A stretch of 64,000 bases of DNA from Chrysomallon squamiferum (GCA_012295275.1 CM022672.1:9682904-9746903); one strand, 5' to 3'. Shown: positions 1 through 12,636, numbered from the stretch's first letter. The notes: generated from the sequence alone by a model not told the origin. A program made the numbers and translations.

Positions 1-221
1 AGGCCATGAAAAAAAAAAATGTGTTCGACTTTTAAATTCGCACATATATGTAAGTATGAAATTTTCAGTTTTCATTTACACATTCAAGCAATGACAAAAC
101 GGAAGATTTATTTGCTGTAAAACATACGATAGCATTAGACTGAATTATATTACTACAACAAAAACATATATTTACAAAATGATTCAAAACGTAAAACTAT
201 GATGACCTTCCTCACTTTCAG

Positions 222-332
222 ATGATCCATGTAGAAACTGCGGACAAAATGAAAGATGTTCTGTTGACCAGGGTGAAAGAAAATGCGTTTGCCGTGACGG
301 ATTTTACAGAAACAGCCAATATGTATGCACAG
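222..332 (+). CDS. EGF-like exon, array unit 1 (type A)
   Basis: Acceptor CACTTTCAG and donor GTAAGC bound a 111-base phase 1-1 exon. Six cysteines are spaced C-x2-C-x5-C-x8-C-x-C-x11-C. Type A carries Asp before DPC, NERC at the third cysteine and QGERKC at the fourth. There is no calcium-binding D-x-[DN]-E signature ahead of the first cysteine. Confidence 0.88.
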
Positions 333-565
333 GTAAGCATTTTACATGCACACTAATAACACTCGTATCTGTTTATGTTACTGCACCAAGGATAGAGTTA
401 TATGAACAGAAATAACTCTGTTCCATACAGCAGTAGTAATCGGTTAACAGACGTAGTAGCAACAGTAGTGATGCTTTTCGTGCTTTTTTTAATTGTAGTT
501 TTGTTTGTTTTATTTTTGTTTTTTATTTATTAATTTATTTCTTTATTTCTTTATTTCTTTATTTC

Positions 566-597
<32 letters not shown>

Positions 598-1081
598 GTT
601 ATTGATGTTATTATTATTATTATTATTATTATGTATTATTATTTTCAAATAGTTATTTAAATTTTTGTTGCTAGTGTTGTTGTAGAACAAAAAAAAAAAA
701 AAAAAAAAACCAAACATTAATGATAATCCTAAATAACAAGAATGAATATACATGAGCTACCAAGTTGTGTAATAATTAATTAATATAACGTGGCAAGTGG
801 GAAAAGGTTATTTTGACAATCATCACCGACGGCGATTACTTTTATAAAATAGAGAGAAAAAGGCCATGAAAAAAAAAATGTGTTCGACTTTTAAATTCGC
901 ACATATATGTAAGTATGAAATTTTCAGTTTTCATTTACATATTCAAGCAATGACAAAACGGAAGATTTATTTGCTGTAAAACATACGATAGCATTAGACT
1001 GAATTATTTTGCTACACCAGAAACATATATTTACTAGAATGATTCAAAAAGTAAAACTGGGATGACCTTCCTCACTTTCAG

Positions 1082-1192
1082 TTGATCCATGTAGAAACTG
1101 CGGACAAAATGAAAAATGTTCTGTTGACCAGGGTCAAAGAAAATGCGTTTGCCGTGACGGATTTTACAGAAACAGCCAATATGTATGCACAG
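1082..1192 (+). CDS. EGF-like exon, array unit 2 (type B)
   Basis: This is a 111-base phase 1-1 exon with the same cysteine spacing as unit 1. Type B has Val before DPC, NEKC instead of NERC, and QGQRKC instead of QGERKC. The splice sites are CACTTTCAG and GTAAGC. Confidence 0.88.
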
Positions 1193-1932
1193 GTAAGCAT
1201 TCTACATGCACACTAATAACACTCGTATCTGTTTATGTTACTGCACCAAGGATAGAGTTATATGAACAAAAATACAACTCTGCTCCATACAGCAGTAGTA
1301 ATCGGTTAACAGACGTAGCAGCAACAGTAGTCATGCTTTTCGTGTTTTTTTAATTGTAGTTTTGTTTCTTTTATTTTTGATTTTGATTTATTTATTTATT
1401 TATTTATTTATTTATTATTATTATTATTATTATAATTATTATTGTTATTATTATTATTATTATTGTTATTATTATTATTATTATGTATTATTATTTTCAA
1501 ATAGTTATTTAAATTTTTGTTGCTAGTGTTGTTGGAGAACAAAAAAAAAAAAAAAAAAAACCCAAACATTAATGATAATCCTAAATAACAAGAAAGAATA
1601 TACATGAGCTACCAAGTTGTGTAATAATTAATTATTATAACGTGGCAAGTGGGAAAAGGTTATTTTGACAATCATCACCGACGGCGATTACTATTATAAA
1701 CTAGAGAGAAAAAGGCCATGAAAAAAAAAATGTGTTCGACTTTTAAATTCGCACATATTTGTAAGTATGAAATTTTCAGTTTTCATTTACACATTCAAGC
1801 AATGACAAAACGGAAGATTTATTTGCTGTAAAACATACGATAGCATTAGACTGAATTATATTACTACAACAAAAACATATATTTACAAAATGATTCAAAA
1901 CGTAAAACTATGATGACCTTCCTCACTTTCAG

Positions 1933-2043
1933 ATGATCCATGTAGAAACTGCGGACAAAATGAAAGATGTTCTGTTGACCAGGGTGAAAGAAAATGCGTT
2001 TGCCGTGACGGATTTTACAGAAACAGCCAATATGTATGCACAG
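1933..2043 (+). CDS. EGF-like exon, array unit 3 (type A)
   Basis: The 111-base phase 1-1 exon is identical in sequence to the unit 1 exon as far as I can read, with the same splice sites. Confidence 0.88.
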
Positions 2044-2784
2044 GTAAGCATTTTACATGCACACTAATAACACTCGTATCTGTTTATGTTACTGCACCAA
2101 GGATAGAGTTATATGAACAGAAATAACTCTGTTCCATACAGCAGTAGTAATCGGTTAACAGACGTAGCAGCAACAGTAGTCATGCTTTTCGTGTTTTTTT
2201 AATTGTAGTTTTGTTTCTTTTATTTTTGATTTTGATTTATTTATTTATTTATTTATTTATTTATTATTATTATTATTATTATAATTATTATTGTTATTAT
2301 TATTATTATTATTGTTATTATTATTATTATTATGTATTATTATTTTCAAATAGTTATTTAAATTTTTGTTGCTAGTGTTGTTGGAGAACAAAAAAAAAAT
2401 AAAAAAACCCAAACATTAATGATAATCCTAAATAACAAGAAAGAATATACATGAGCTACCAAGTTGTGTAATAATTAATTATTATAACGTGGCAAGTGGG
2501 AAAAGGTTATTTTGACAATCATCACCGACGGCGATTACTTTTATAAAATAGAGAGAAAAAGGCCATGAAAAAAAAAAAAAATGTGTTCGACTTTTAAATT
2601 CGCACATATATGTAAGTATGAAATTTTCAGTTTTCATTTACATATTCAAGCAATGACAAAACGGAAGATTTATTTGCTGTAAAACATACGATAGCATTAG
2701 ACTGAATTATTTTGCTACACCAGAAACATATATTTACTAGAATGATTCAAAACGTAAAACTGGGATGACCTTCCTCACTTTCAG

Positions 2785-2895
2785 TTGATCCATGTAGAAA
2801 CTGCGGACAAAATGAAAAATGTTCTGTTGACCAGGGTCAAAGAAAATGCGTTTGCCGTGACGGATTTTACAGAAACAGCCAATATGTATGCACAG
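2785..2895 (+). CDS. EGF-like exon, array unit 4 (type B)
   Basis: The 111-base phase 1-1 exon matches the type B exon of unit 2 (VDPC, NEKC, QGQRKC). Splice sites are intact. Confidence 0.88.
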
Positions 2896-3625
2896 GTAAG
2901 CATTCTACATGCATATTAATAACACTCGTATCTGTTTATGTTACTGCACCAAGGATAGAGTTATATGAACAAAAACAACTCTGCTCCATACAGCAGTAGT
3001 AATCGGTTAACAGACGTAGCAGCAACAGTAGTGATGCTTTTCGTGTTTTTTTAATTGTAGTTTTGTTTCTTTTATTTTTGATTTTGATTTATTTATTTAT
3101 TTATTTATTATTATTATTATTATTATAATTATTATTGTTATTATTATTATTATTATTGTTATTATTATTATTATTATTATGTATTATTATTTTCAAATAG
3201 TTATTTAAATTTTTGTTGCTAGTGTTGTTGTAGAACAAAAAAAAAAAAAAAAACCCAAACATTAATGATAATCCTAAATAACAAGAAAGAATATACATGA
3301 GCTACCAAGTTGTGTAATAATTAATTATTATAACGTGGCAAGTGGGAAAAGGTTATTTTGACAATCATCACCGACGGCGATTACTATTATAAAATAGAGA
3401 GAAAAAGGCCATCAAAAAAAAAATGTGTTCGACTTTTAAATTCGCACATATTTGTAAGTATGAAATTTTCAGTTTTCATTTACACATTCAAGCAATGACA
3501 AAACGGAAGATTTATTTGCTGTAAAACATACGATAGCATTAGACTGAATTATATTACTACAACAAAAACATATATTTACAAAATGATTCAAAACGTAAAA
3601 CTATGATGACCTTCCTCACTTTCAG

Positions 3626-3736
3626 ATGATCCATGTAGAAACTGCGGACAAAATGAAAGATGTTCTGTTGACCAGGGTGAAAGAAAATGCGTTTGCCGTG
3701 ACGGATTTTACAGAAACAGCCAATACGTATGCACAG
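3626..3736 (+). CDS. EGF-like exon, array unit 5 (type A)
   Basis: This type A exon of 111 bases has one silent change near its end (TAT to TAC in the Tyr codon before the last cysteine). Splice sites are intact. Confidence 0.88.
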
Positions 3737-4455
3737 GTAAGCATTTTACATGCACACTAATAACACTCGTATCTGTTTATGTTACTGCACCAAGGATAGA
3801 GTTATATGAACAGAAATAACTCTGTTCCATACAGCAGTAGTAATCGGTTAACAGACGTAGCAGCAACAGTAGTGATGCTTTTCGTGTTTTTTTAATTGTA
3901 GTTTTGTTTGTTTTATTTTTGATTTTTATTTATTTATTTATTATTATTGTTATTATTATAATTATTATTGTTATTATTATTATTATTATTGTTATTATTA
4001 TTATTATTATGTATTATTATTTTCAAATAGTTATTTAAATTTTTGTTGCTAGTGTTGTTGTAGAACAAAAAAAAAAAAAAAAAAAAAAACATTAATGATA
4101 ATCCTAAATAACAAGAAAGAATACACATGAGCTACCAAGTTGTGTAATAATTAATTATTATAACGTGGCAAGTGGGAAAAGGTTATTTTGACAATCATCA
4201 CCGACGGCGATTACTATTATAAAATAGAGAGAAAAAGGCCATGAAAAGAAAAATGTGTTCGACTTTTAAATTCGCACATATTTGTAAGTATGAAATTTTC
4301 AGTTTTCATTTACACATTCAAGCAATGACAAAACGGAAGATTTATTTGCTGTAAAACATACGATAGCATTAGACTGAATTATATTACTACAACAAAAACA
4401 TATATTTACAAAATGATTCAAAACGTAAAACTATGATGACCTTCCTCACTTTCAG

Positions 4456-4566
4456 ATGATCCATGTAGAAACTGCGGACAAAATGAAAGATGTTCTGTTG
4501 ACCAGGGTGAAAGAAAATGCGTTTGCCGTGACGGATTTTACAGAAACAGCCAATATGTATGCACAG
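4456..4566 (+). CDS. EGF-like exon, array unit 6 (type A)
   Basis: This type A exon directly follows another type A unit, breaking the A-B alternation. Its flanking intron (TTGATGTTATT microsatellite variant) matches unit 1. Confidence 0.88.
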
Positions 4567-4783
4567 GTAAGCATTTTACATGCACACTAATAACACTCGT
4601 ATCTGTTTATGTTACTGCACCAAGGATAGAGTTATATGAACAGAAATAACTCTGTTCCATACAGCAGTAGTAATCGGTTAACAGACGTAGTAGCAACAGT
4701 AGTGATGCTTTTCGTGCTTTTTTTAATTGTAGTTTTGTTTGTTTTATTTTTGTTTTTTATTTATTAATTTATTTCTTTATTTC

Positions 4784-4820
<37 letters not shown>

Positions 4821-5309
4821 GTTATTGATGTTATTATTATTATTATTATTATTATGTATTATTATTTTCAAATAGTTATTTAAATTTTTGTTGCTAGTGT
4901 TGTTGTAGAACAAAAAAAAAAAAAAAAAAAAAAAACCCAAACATTAATGATAATCCTAAATAACAAGAATGAATATACATGAGCTACCAAGTTGTGTAAT
5001 AATTAATTAATATAACGTGGCAAGTGGGAAAAGGTTATTTTGACAATCATCACCGACGGCGATTACTTTTATAAAATAGAGAGAAAAAGGCCATGAAAAA
5101 AAAAAATGTGTTCGACTTTTAAATTCGCACATATATGTAAGTATGAAATTTTCAGTTTTCATTTACATATTCAAGCAATGACAAAACGGAAGATTTATTT
5201 GCTGTAAAACATACGATAGCATTAGACTGAATTATTTTGCTACACCAGAAACATATATTTACTAGAATGATTCAAAAAGTAAAACTGGGATGACCTTCCT
5301 CACTTTCAG

Positions 5310-5420
5310 TTGATCCATGTAGAAACTGCGGACAAAATGAAAAATGTTCTGTTGACCAGGGTCAAAGAAAATGCGTTTGCCGTGACGGATTTTACAGAAA
5401 CAGCCAATATGTATGCACAG
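5310..5420 (+). CDS. EGF-like exon, array unit 7 (type B)
   Basis: The type B exon of 111 bases has intact CACTTTCAG acceptor and GTAAGC donor. Confidence 0.88.
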
Positions 5421-6148
5421 GTAAGCATTCTACATGCACACTAATAACACTCGTATCTGTTTATGTTACTGCACCAAGGATAGAGTTATATGAACAAAAA
5501 CAACTCTGCTCCATACAGCAGTAGTAATCGGTTAACAGACGTAGCAGCAACAGTAGTGATGCTTTTCGTGTTTTTTTAATTGTAGTTTTGTTTCTTTTAT
5601 TTTTGATTTTGATTTATTTATTTATTTATTTATTTATTATTATTATTATTATTATAATTATTATTGTTATTATTATTATTATTATTGTTATTATTATTAT
5701 TATTATGTATTATTATTTTCAAATAGTTATTTAAATTTTTGTTGCTAGTGTTGTTGGAAAAAAAAAAAAAAAAAAAAAAACATTAATGATAATCCTAAAT
5801 AACAAGAAAGAATATACATGAGCTACCAAGTTGTGTAATAATTAATTATTATAACGTGGCAAGTGGGAAAAGGTTATTTTGACAATCATCACCGACGGCG
5901 ATTACTATTATAAAATAGAGAAAAAAAGGCCATGAAAAAAAAAAAATGTGTTCGACTTTTAAATTCGCACATATTTGTAAGTATGAAATTTTCAGTTTTC
6001 ATTTACACATTCAAGCAATGACAAAACGGAAGATTTATTTGCTGTAAAACATACGATAGCATTAGACTGAATTATATTACTACAACAAAAACATATATTT
6101 ACAAAATGATTCAAAACGTAAAACTATGATGACCTTCCTCACTTTCAG

Positions 6149-6259
6149 ATGATCCATGTAGAAACTGCGGACAAAATGAAAGATGTTCTGTTGACCAGGG
6201 TGAAAGAAAATGCGTTTGCCGTGACGGATTTTACAGAAACAGCCAATATGTATGCACAG
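6149..6259 (+). CDS. EGF-like exon, array unit 8 (type A)
   Basis: The type A exon of 111 bases has intact splice sites. The microsatellite in its downstream intron is shorter than in the neighbouring units. Confidence 0.88.
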
Positions 6260-6478
6260 GTAAGCATTTTACATGCACACTAATAACACTCGTATCTGTT
6301 TATGTTACTGCACCAAGGATAGAGTTATATGAACAGAAATAACTCTGTTCCATACAGCAGTAGTAATCGGTTAACAGACGTAGCAGCAACAGTAGTCATG
6401 CTTTTCGTGCTTTTTTTAATTGTAGTTTTGTTTGTTTTATTTTTGTTTTTTATTTATTAATTTATTTCTTTATTTCTT

Positions 6479-6513
<35 letters not shown>

Positions 6514-6968
6514 GTATTATTATTTTCAAATAGTTATTTAAATTTTTGTTGCTAGTGTTGTTGTAGAACAAAAAAAAAAAAAAAAAAAAAAAAAAAACCA
6601 AACATTAATGATAATCCTAAATAACAAGAATGAATATACATGAGCTACCAAGTTGTGTAATAATTAATTATTATAACGTGGCAAGTGGGAAAAGGTTATT
6701 TTGACAATCATCACCGACGGCGATTACTTTTATAAAATAGAGAGAAAAAGGCCATGAAAAAAAAATGTGTTCGACTTTTAAATTCGCACATATATGTAAG
6801 TATGAAATTTTCAGTTTTCATTTACATATTCAAGCAATGACAAAACGGAAGATTTATTTGCTGTAAAACATACGATAGCATTAGACTGAATTATTTTGCT
6901 ACACCAGAAACATATATTTACTAGAATGATTCAAAACTTAAAACTGGGATGACCTTCCTCACTTTCAG

Positions 6969-7079
6969 TTGATCCATGTAGAAACTGCGGACAAAATGAA
7001 AAATGTTCTGTTGACCAGGGTCAAAGAAAATGCGTTTGCCGTGACGGATTTTACAGAAACAGCCAATATGTATGCATAG
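6969..7079 (+). CDS. EGF-like exon, array unit 9 (type B variant)
   Basis: The type B exon has ACA changed to ATA in its last full codon, so Thr becomes Ile after the sixth cysteine. All six cysteines and both splice sites are kept. Confidence 0.87.
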   Translation: MIHVETADKMKNVLLTRVKENAFAVTDFTETANMYA

Positions 7080-7273
7080 GTAAGCATTCTACATGCATAT
7101 TAATAACACTCGTATCTGTTTATGTTACTGCACCAAGGATAGAGTTATATGAACAAAAATAACTCTGCTCCATACAGCAGTAGTAATCGGTTAACAGACG
7201 TAGCAGCAACAGTAGTGATGCTTTTCGTGTCTTTTGAATTGTAGTTTTGTTTCTTTTATTTTTGATTTTTATT

Positions 7274-7306
<33 letters not shown>

Positions 7307-7313
7307 GTTATTA

Positions 7314-7363
<50 letters not shown>

Positions 7364-7797
7364 TTCAAATAGTTATTTAAATTTTTGTTGCTAGTGTTGT
7401 TGTAGAACAAAAAAAAAAAAAAAAAAACAAACATTAATGATAATCCTAAATAACAAGAAAGAATATACATGAGCTACCAAGTTGTGTAATAATTAATTAT
7501 TATAACGTGGCAAGTGGGAAAAGGTTATTTTGACAATCATCACCGACGGCGATTACTTTTATAAAATAGAGAGAAAAAGGCCATACAAAAAAATGTTTGT
7601 TCGACTTTTAAATTCGCACATATTTGTAAGTATGAAATTTTCAGTTTTCATTTACACATTCAAGCAATGACAAAACGGAAGATTTATTTCCTCTAAAACA
7701 TACGATAGCATTAGACCGAATTATATTACTACAACAAAAACATATATTTACAAAATGATTCAAAACGTAAAACTGGGATGACCTTCCTCACTTTCAG

Positions 7798-7908
7798 TTG
7801 ATCCATGTAGAAGCTGCGGACAAAATGAAAAATGTTCTGTTGACCAGGGTGAAAGAAAATGCGTTTGCCGTGACGGATTTCACAGAAACAGCCAATATGT
7901 ATGCATAG
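7798..7908 (+). CDS. EGF-like exon, array unit 10 (A/B hybrid)
   Basis: The exon mixes B features (Val before DPC, NEKC) with an A feature (QGERKC). It has private changes: CRSC instead of CRNC, and His for Tyr after GF. It shares with unit 9 the Ile after the last cysteine. This pattern is what gene conversion or unequal crossing over within an exon would give. Confidence 0.86.
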   Translation: MIHVEAADKMKNVLLTRVKENAFAVTDFTETANMYA

Positions 7909-8114
7909 GTAAGCATTCTACATGCATATTAATAACACTCGTATCTGTTTATGTTACTGCACCAAGGATAGAGTTATATGAACAGAAATAACTCTGTTCC
8001 ATACAGCAGTAGTAATCGGTTAACAGACGTAGCAGCAACAGTAGTGATGCTTTTCGTGTCTTTTTAATTGTAGTTTTGTTTCTTTTATTATAGTTTTTTA
8101 TTTATTTATTTCTT

Positions 8115-8171
<57 letters not shown>

Positions 8172-8215
8172 TTAAAATAGTTATTTAAATTTTTGTTGAT
8201 GGTGTCGTTGTAGAA

Positions 8216-8247
<32 letters not shown>

Positions 8248-8612
8248 ATTAATGATAATCCTAAATAACAAGAAAGAATACACATGAGCTACCAAGTTGT
8301 GTAATAATTAATTATTATAACGTGGCAAGTGGGAAAAGGTTATTTTGACAATCATCACCGACGGCGATTACTATTATAAAATAGAGAGAAAAAGGCCATG
8401 AAAAAAAAAATGTGTTCGACTTTTAAATTCGCACATATTTGTAAGTATGAAATTTTCAGTTTTCATTTACACATTCAAGCAATGACAAAACGGAAGATTT
8501 ATTTGCTGTAAAACATACGATAGCATTAGACTGAATTATATTACTACAACAAAAACATATATTTACAAAATGATTCAAAACGTAAAACTATGATGACCTT
8601 CCTCACTTTCAG

Positions 8613-8723
8613 ATGATCCATGTAGAAACTGCGGACAAAATGAAAGATGTTCTGTTGACCAGGGTGAAAGAAAATGCGTTTGCCGTGACGGATTTTACAG
8701 AAACAGCCAATATGTATGCACAG
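8613..8723 (+). CDS. EGF-like exon, array unit 11 (type A)
   Basis: A standard type A exon of 111 bases with intact splice sites. Confidence 0.88.
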
Positions 8724-9455
8724 GTAAGCATTTTACATGCACACTAATAACACTCGTATCTGTTTATGTTACTGCACCAAGGATAGAGTTATATGAACAG
8801 AAATAACTCTGTTCCATACAGCAGTAGTAATCGGTTAACAGACGTAGCAACAACAGTAATGATGCTTTTCGTACTTTTTTTAATTGTAGTTTTGTTTGTT
8901 TTATTTTTGTTTTTTATTTATTAATTTATTTCTTTATTTCTTTATTTATTATTATTATTATTATTATTTATTATTGATGTTATTATTATTATTATTATTA
9001 TTATTATGTATTATTATTTTCAAATAGTTATTTAAATTTTTGTTGCTAGTGTTGTTGTAGAACAAAAAAAAAAAAAAAAAAAAACCAAACATTAATGATA
9101 ATCCTAAATAACAAGAATGAATATACATGAGCTACCAAGTTGTGTAATAATTAATTATTATAACGTGGCAAGTGGGAAAAGGTTATTTTGACAATCATCA
9201 CCGACGGCGATTACTTTTATAAAATAGAGAGAAAAAGGCCATACAAAAAAATGTTTGTTCGACTTTTAAATTCGCACATATTTGTAAGTATGAAATTTTC
9301 AGTTTTCATTTACACATTCAAGCAATCACAAAACGGAAGATTTATTTGCTGTAAAAGATACGATAGCATTAGACTGAATTATATTACTACAACAAAAACA
9401 TATATTTACAAAATGATTCAAAACGTAAAACTGGGATGACCTTCCTCACTTTCAG

Positions 9456-9566
9456 TTGATCCATGTAGAAGCTGCGGACAAAATGAAAGATGTTCTGTTG
9501 ACCAGGGTCAAAGAAAATGCGTTTGCCGTGACGGATTTTACAGAAACAGCCAATATGTATGCACAG
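9456..9566 (+). CDS. EGF-like exon, array unit 12 (A/B hybrid)
   Basis: The exon has Val before DPC and QGQRKC (type B) but NERC (type A), and shares CRSC with unit 10. Six cysteines and both splice sites are intact. Confidence 0.87.
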
Positions 9567-9773
9567 GTAAGCATTTTACATGCATATTAATAACACTCGT
9601 ATCTGTTTATGTTACTGCACCAAGGATAGAGTTATATGAACAGAAATAACTCTGCTCCATACAGCAGTAGTAATCGGTTAACAGACGTAGCAGCAACAGT
9701 AGTGATGCTTTTCGTTGTTTTTTTAATTGTAGTTTTGTTTGTTTTATTATTGTTTTTTATTTATTTATTTATT

Positions 9774-9815
<42 letters not shown>

Positions 9816-10279
9816 TATTATTATTATTATTTATTATTAAATTTTCAAATAGTTATTTAAATTTTTGTTGCTGGTGTCGTTGTAGAACAAAAAAACAACA
9901 AAAAAAAAAAAAACATTAATGAGAATCCTAAATAACAAGAAAGAATACACATGAGCTACCAAGTTGTGTAATAATTAATTATTATAACGTGGCAAGTGGG
10001 AAAAGGTTATTTTGACAATCATCACCGACGGCGATTACTTTTATAAAATAGAGAGAAAAAGGCCATGAAAAACAAAATGTGTTCGACTTTTAAATTCGCA
10101 CATATATGTAAGTATGAAATTTTCAGTTTTCATTTAGACATTGAAACTATGACAAAACGGAAGATTTATTTGATGTAAAACATATGATAGCGTTAGACTG
10201 AATTATTTTACTACAACAAAAACATATATTTACAAAATGATTCAAAACGTAAAACTGGGATGACCTTCCTCACTTTCAG

Positions 10280-10390
10280 TTGACCCATGTAGAAACTGCG
10301 GACAAAATGAAAGATGTTCTGTTGACCAGGGTGAAAGAAAATGCGTTTGCCGTGACGGATTTTACAGAAACAACCAATATGTATGCACAG
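10280..10390 (+). CDS. EGF-like exon, array unit 13 (divergent)
   Basis: This is the last intact array exon. It combines Val before DPC with NERC and QGERKC, and has Asn for Ser (RNNQY) before the last cysteine. The flanking intron has more substitutions than other units, as expected near an array edge. Confidence 0.87.
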
Positions 10391-10594
10391 GTAAGCATTT
10401 TACATGCATACTAATAACACTCGTATCTGTTCATGTTACTGCACCAAGGATAGAGTTATATGAACAGAAATAACTCTGTTCCATACAGCAGTAGTAATCG
10501 GTCAATCGACGTAGCAGGAACAGTAGTGATGCTTTTCGTGTTTCTTTAATTGTAGTTTTGTTTTGTTTCTTTTATTTTTGTTTTTTTATTTATT

Positions 10595-10666
<72 letters not shown>

Positions 10667-11096
10667 TTTTTTTCAAATAGTTATTTAAATTTTTGTTGCT
10701 AGTGTTGTTGTAGAACAAAAAAAAAAAAAAACATTAATGATAATCCTAAATAACAAGAAAGAATATACATGAGCTACCAAGTTGTGTAATAATTAATTAT
10801 TATAACGTGGCAAGTGGGAAAAGGTTATTTTGACAATCATCACCGACGGCGATTAATTTTATAAAATAGAGAGAAAAAGGCCATGAAAAAAAAATTTGTT
10901 CGACTTTTAAATTCGCACATATATGTAAGTATGAAATTTTCAGTTTTCATTTAGACATTGAAACTATGACAAAACGGAAGATTTATTTCCTGTAAAACAT
11001 ATGATAGCGTTAGACTGAATTATTTTACTACAACAAAAATATATATTTACAAAATGATTCAAAACGTAAAACTGGGATGACCTTCCTCACTTTCAG

Positions 11097-11108
11097 TTGA
11101 CCCATGTA
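11097..11108 (+). pseudogene. Truncated EGF exon, array unit 14
   Basis: The acceptor CACTTTCAG and the first dozen exon bases (TTGACCCATGTA) are kept. They then run straight into the intron sequence that lies well downstream of the exon in other units (CAGCAGTAGTAATCGG). A deletion has removed about 100 exon bases plus the donor and about 100 intron bases, so the copy cannot encode an EGF domain. Confidence 0.85.
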
Positions 11109-11323
11109 CTACAGCAGTAGTAATCGGTTAACAGACGTAGGAAGAACAGTAATGATACTTTTCGTGCTTTTTTTATGGTAGTTTTGTTTGTTTTATTTTT
11201 GTTTTTTATTTATTAATGTTTTTTTATTTATTTATTGATTGATTATTATTATTATTATTATTATTGTTATTATTATTATTATTATTATGTATTATTATTG
11301 TTGTTGTTGTTGTTGTTCTTCTT

Positions 11324-11398
<75 letters not shown>

Positions 11399-11524
11399 TT
11401 CAAATAGTTATTTACATTTTTGTTGCCGGTGGCGTTGTAGAACAAAAAATATATTGGAAAAAAGTGATGCTTTTTTTTTATGGTAGTTTTGTTTGTTTTA
11501 TTTTTGTTTCTTTATTTATTTATT

Positions 11525-11584
<60 letters not shown>

Positions 11585-12185
11585 TTACTGTCGTTGATGC
11601 TATAGCTGAAGAAACGGTTAGTGGGAAATCCTAAATTCAAGAAAATATATGCATGTACAGTTTAATAATAAATTATTATAATGTGGCATCTGGAAAGGGT
11701 TATTTAGACCAAGGATAGAGCAATTTGAACTGAAATAACTTTGTTACATACACGTGAAAACAGTGCTGGATGGCAGTAGTAAACGGTTAACAGAAGGATG
11801 TTATTGTTCTTATTTATTTCCTTCTTTTTTTCCCCCTTTTTTAAATTTATTTTTATTGTTCTTTTTGGTAGCAAAAGGTGCTATCAATTGGAAATTTTAA
11901 AATGAAGATTATAAATACACATAACAACAAGTAATTTAATAATATTATAATGTTACATGTGAGGTCGAGTTCTTGGACCATCCTTAGCAATGACGATTTG
12001 CTATTATTAAGTATGCCCAAGTATATAAAGAAGCATTACGTAGACTTTTATAATCCCCTGACATTTATTTTTACTGCTGCTCTAGATTTTCAAATTTTAA
12101 CAATATAAATATTTATGATAGTTTTGTTACAAATATAATATCTAAAACTAAATGAAACTGAAACATTTTCATAACTAAGACTATC

Positions 12186-12217
<32 letters not shown>

Positions 12218-12636
12218 TTGTTTACAGACGAAAAATATTTAACTTATTTGTACTGCGAATTCGATTTTGTTACCCAAAAGAAACATCATGAAAAAACTAA
12301 ATTATTCTAATTAAATTAATTTATAATAACACATTTAACGCTAATAGCAAATTATTATTATTATTATTATTATTATTTTTTTATAACTACTACTACTACT
12401 ATTATGATCATCATCATAGTCTTCACCATCATTACTAAAAAGAAATAAATAAACAAATAAATAAATAATTTCCTCTCTTTGACATAAGAAATGTCTAGTT
12501 ATTTTCTGTTGATTCTATTGCGTTAGATCCACTTATCAATTTCACAATAATCACTACAAAGACGTTGATTTTAATTTCACAGCTTTGTTACATACAAACT
12601 GAAAGTTCAGTTGATGTTTCTGGTATTTATGTACAG
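11109..12636 (+). other. Intron with decaying remnants of the EGF-unit array
   Basis: No exon is seen. Positions 11,109-11,700 are the rest of unit 14 and a second partial copy, with TTG, CTT and ATT microsatellites. Around 11,705-11,790 a fragment resembles the unit segment CCAAGGATAGAG through AACGGTTAACAGA. Around 11,880-12,000 another fragment resembles the unit tail. Similarity falls with distance from the array, as expected for an old edge. The rest is AT-rich sequence that I do not recognise. Confidence 0.6.
11297..11394. repeat. Compound TTG / CTT / TTA microsatellite
   Basis: Consecutive runs of TTG, then about twelve CTT units, then TTA units are read directly. Open frames across it give only homopolymers (poly-Ser, poly-Tyr, poly-Asn) and are not genes. 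Confidence 0.9.

Larger units (their letters stand above)
1..11640 (+). repeat. Tandem array of about 840-base units, each with one EGF exon
   Basis: Fourteen head-to-tail units begin at an AGGCCAT motif at 1, 861, 1713, 2560, 3406, 4236, 5088, 5927, 6749, 7578, 8393, 9236, 10060 and 10878. Each has, in order: a short A tract, an intron part, one 111-base EGF exon, an ATT/TTTA microsatellite, an A tract of about 13-30 bases, and a conserved segment containing CATCACCGACGGCGATTA. Unit lengths run from 815 to 860, differing mainly in microsatellite and A-tract length. Introns are as similar as exons, so the copies are recent or homogenised by conversion or unequal crossing over. The array probably continues to the left of the window. 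The 14th unit lacks most of its exon. Confidence 0.95.

Noticed and set aside
559-753. Minus-strand frames of poly-Asn or poly-Ile next to FFFFF runs in each array unit (also 1408, 3101, 3934, 7273, 11224)
   Set aside because: They translate the ATT microsatellite and A tract inside introns on the opposite strand; no domain, splice context or independent conservation.
11235-11634. Open frames of poly-Tyr, poly-Ser and poly-Leu
   Set aside because: Pure microsatellite translation; length reflects repeat number only.
1-11640. The 840-base unit as a transposable element
   Set aside because: No terminal inverted repeats, target-site duplications or transposase or reverse-transcriptase frames; units are strictly head to tail and contain a host exon.
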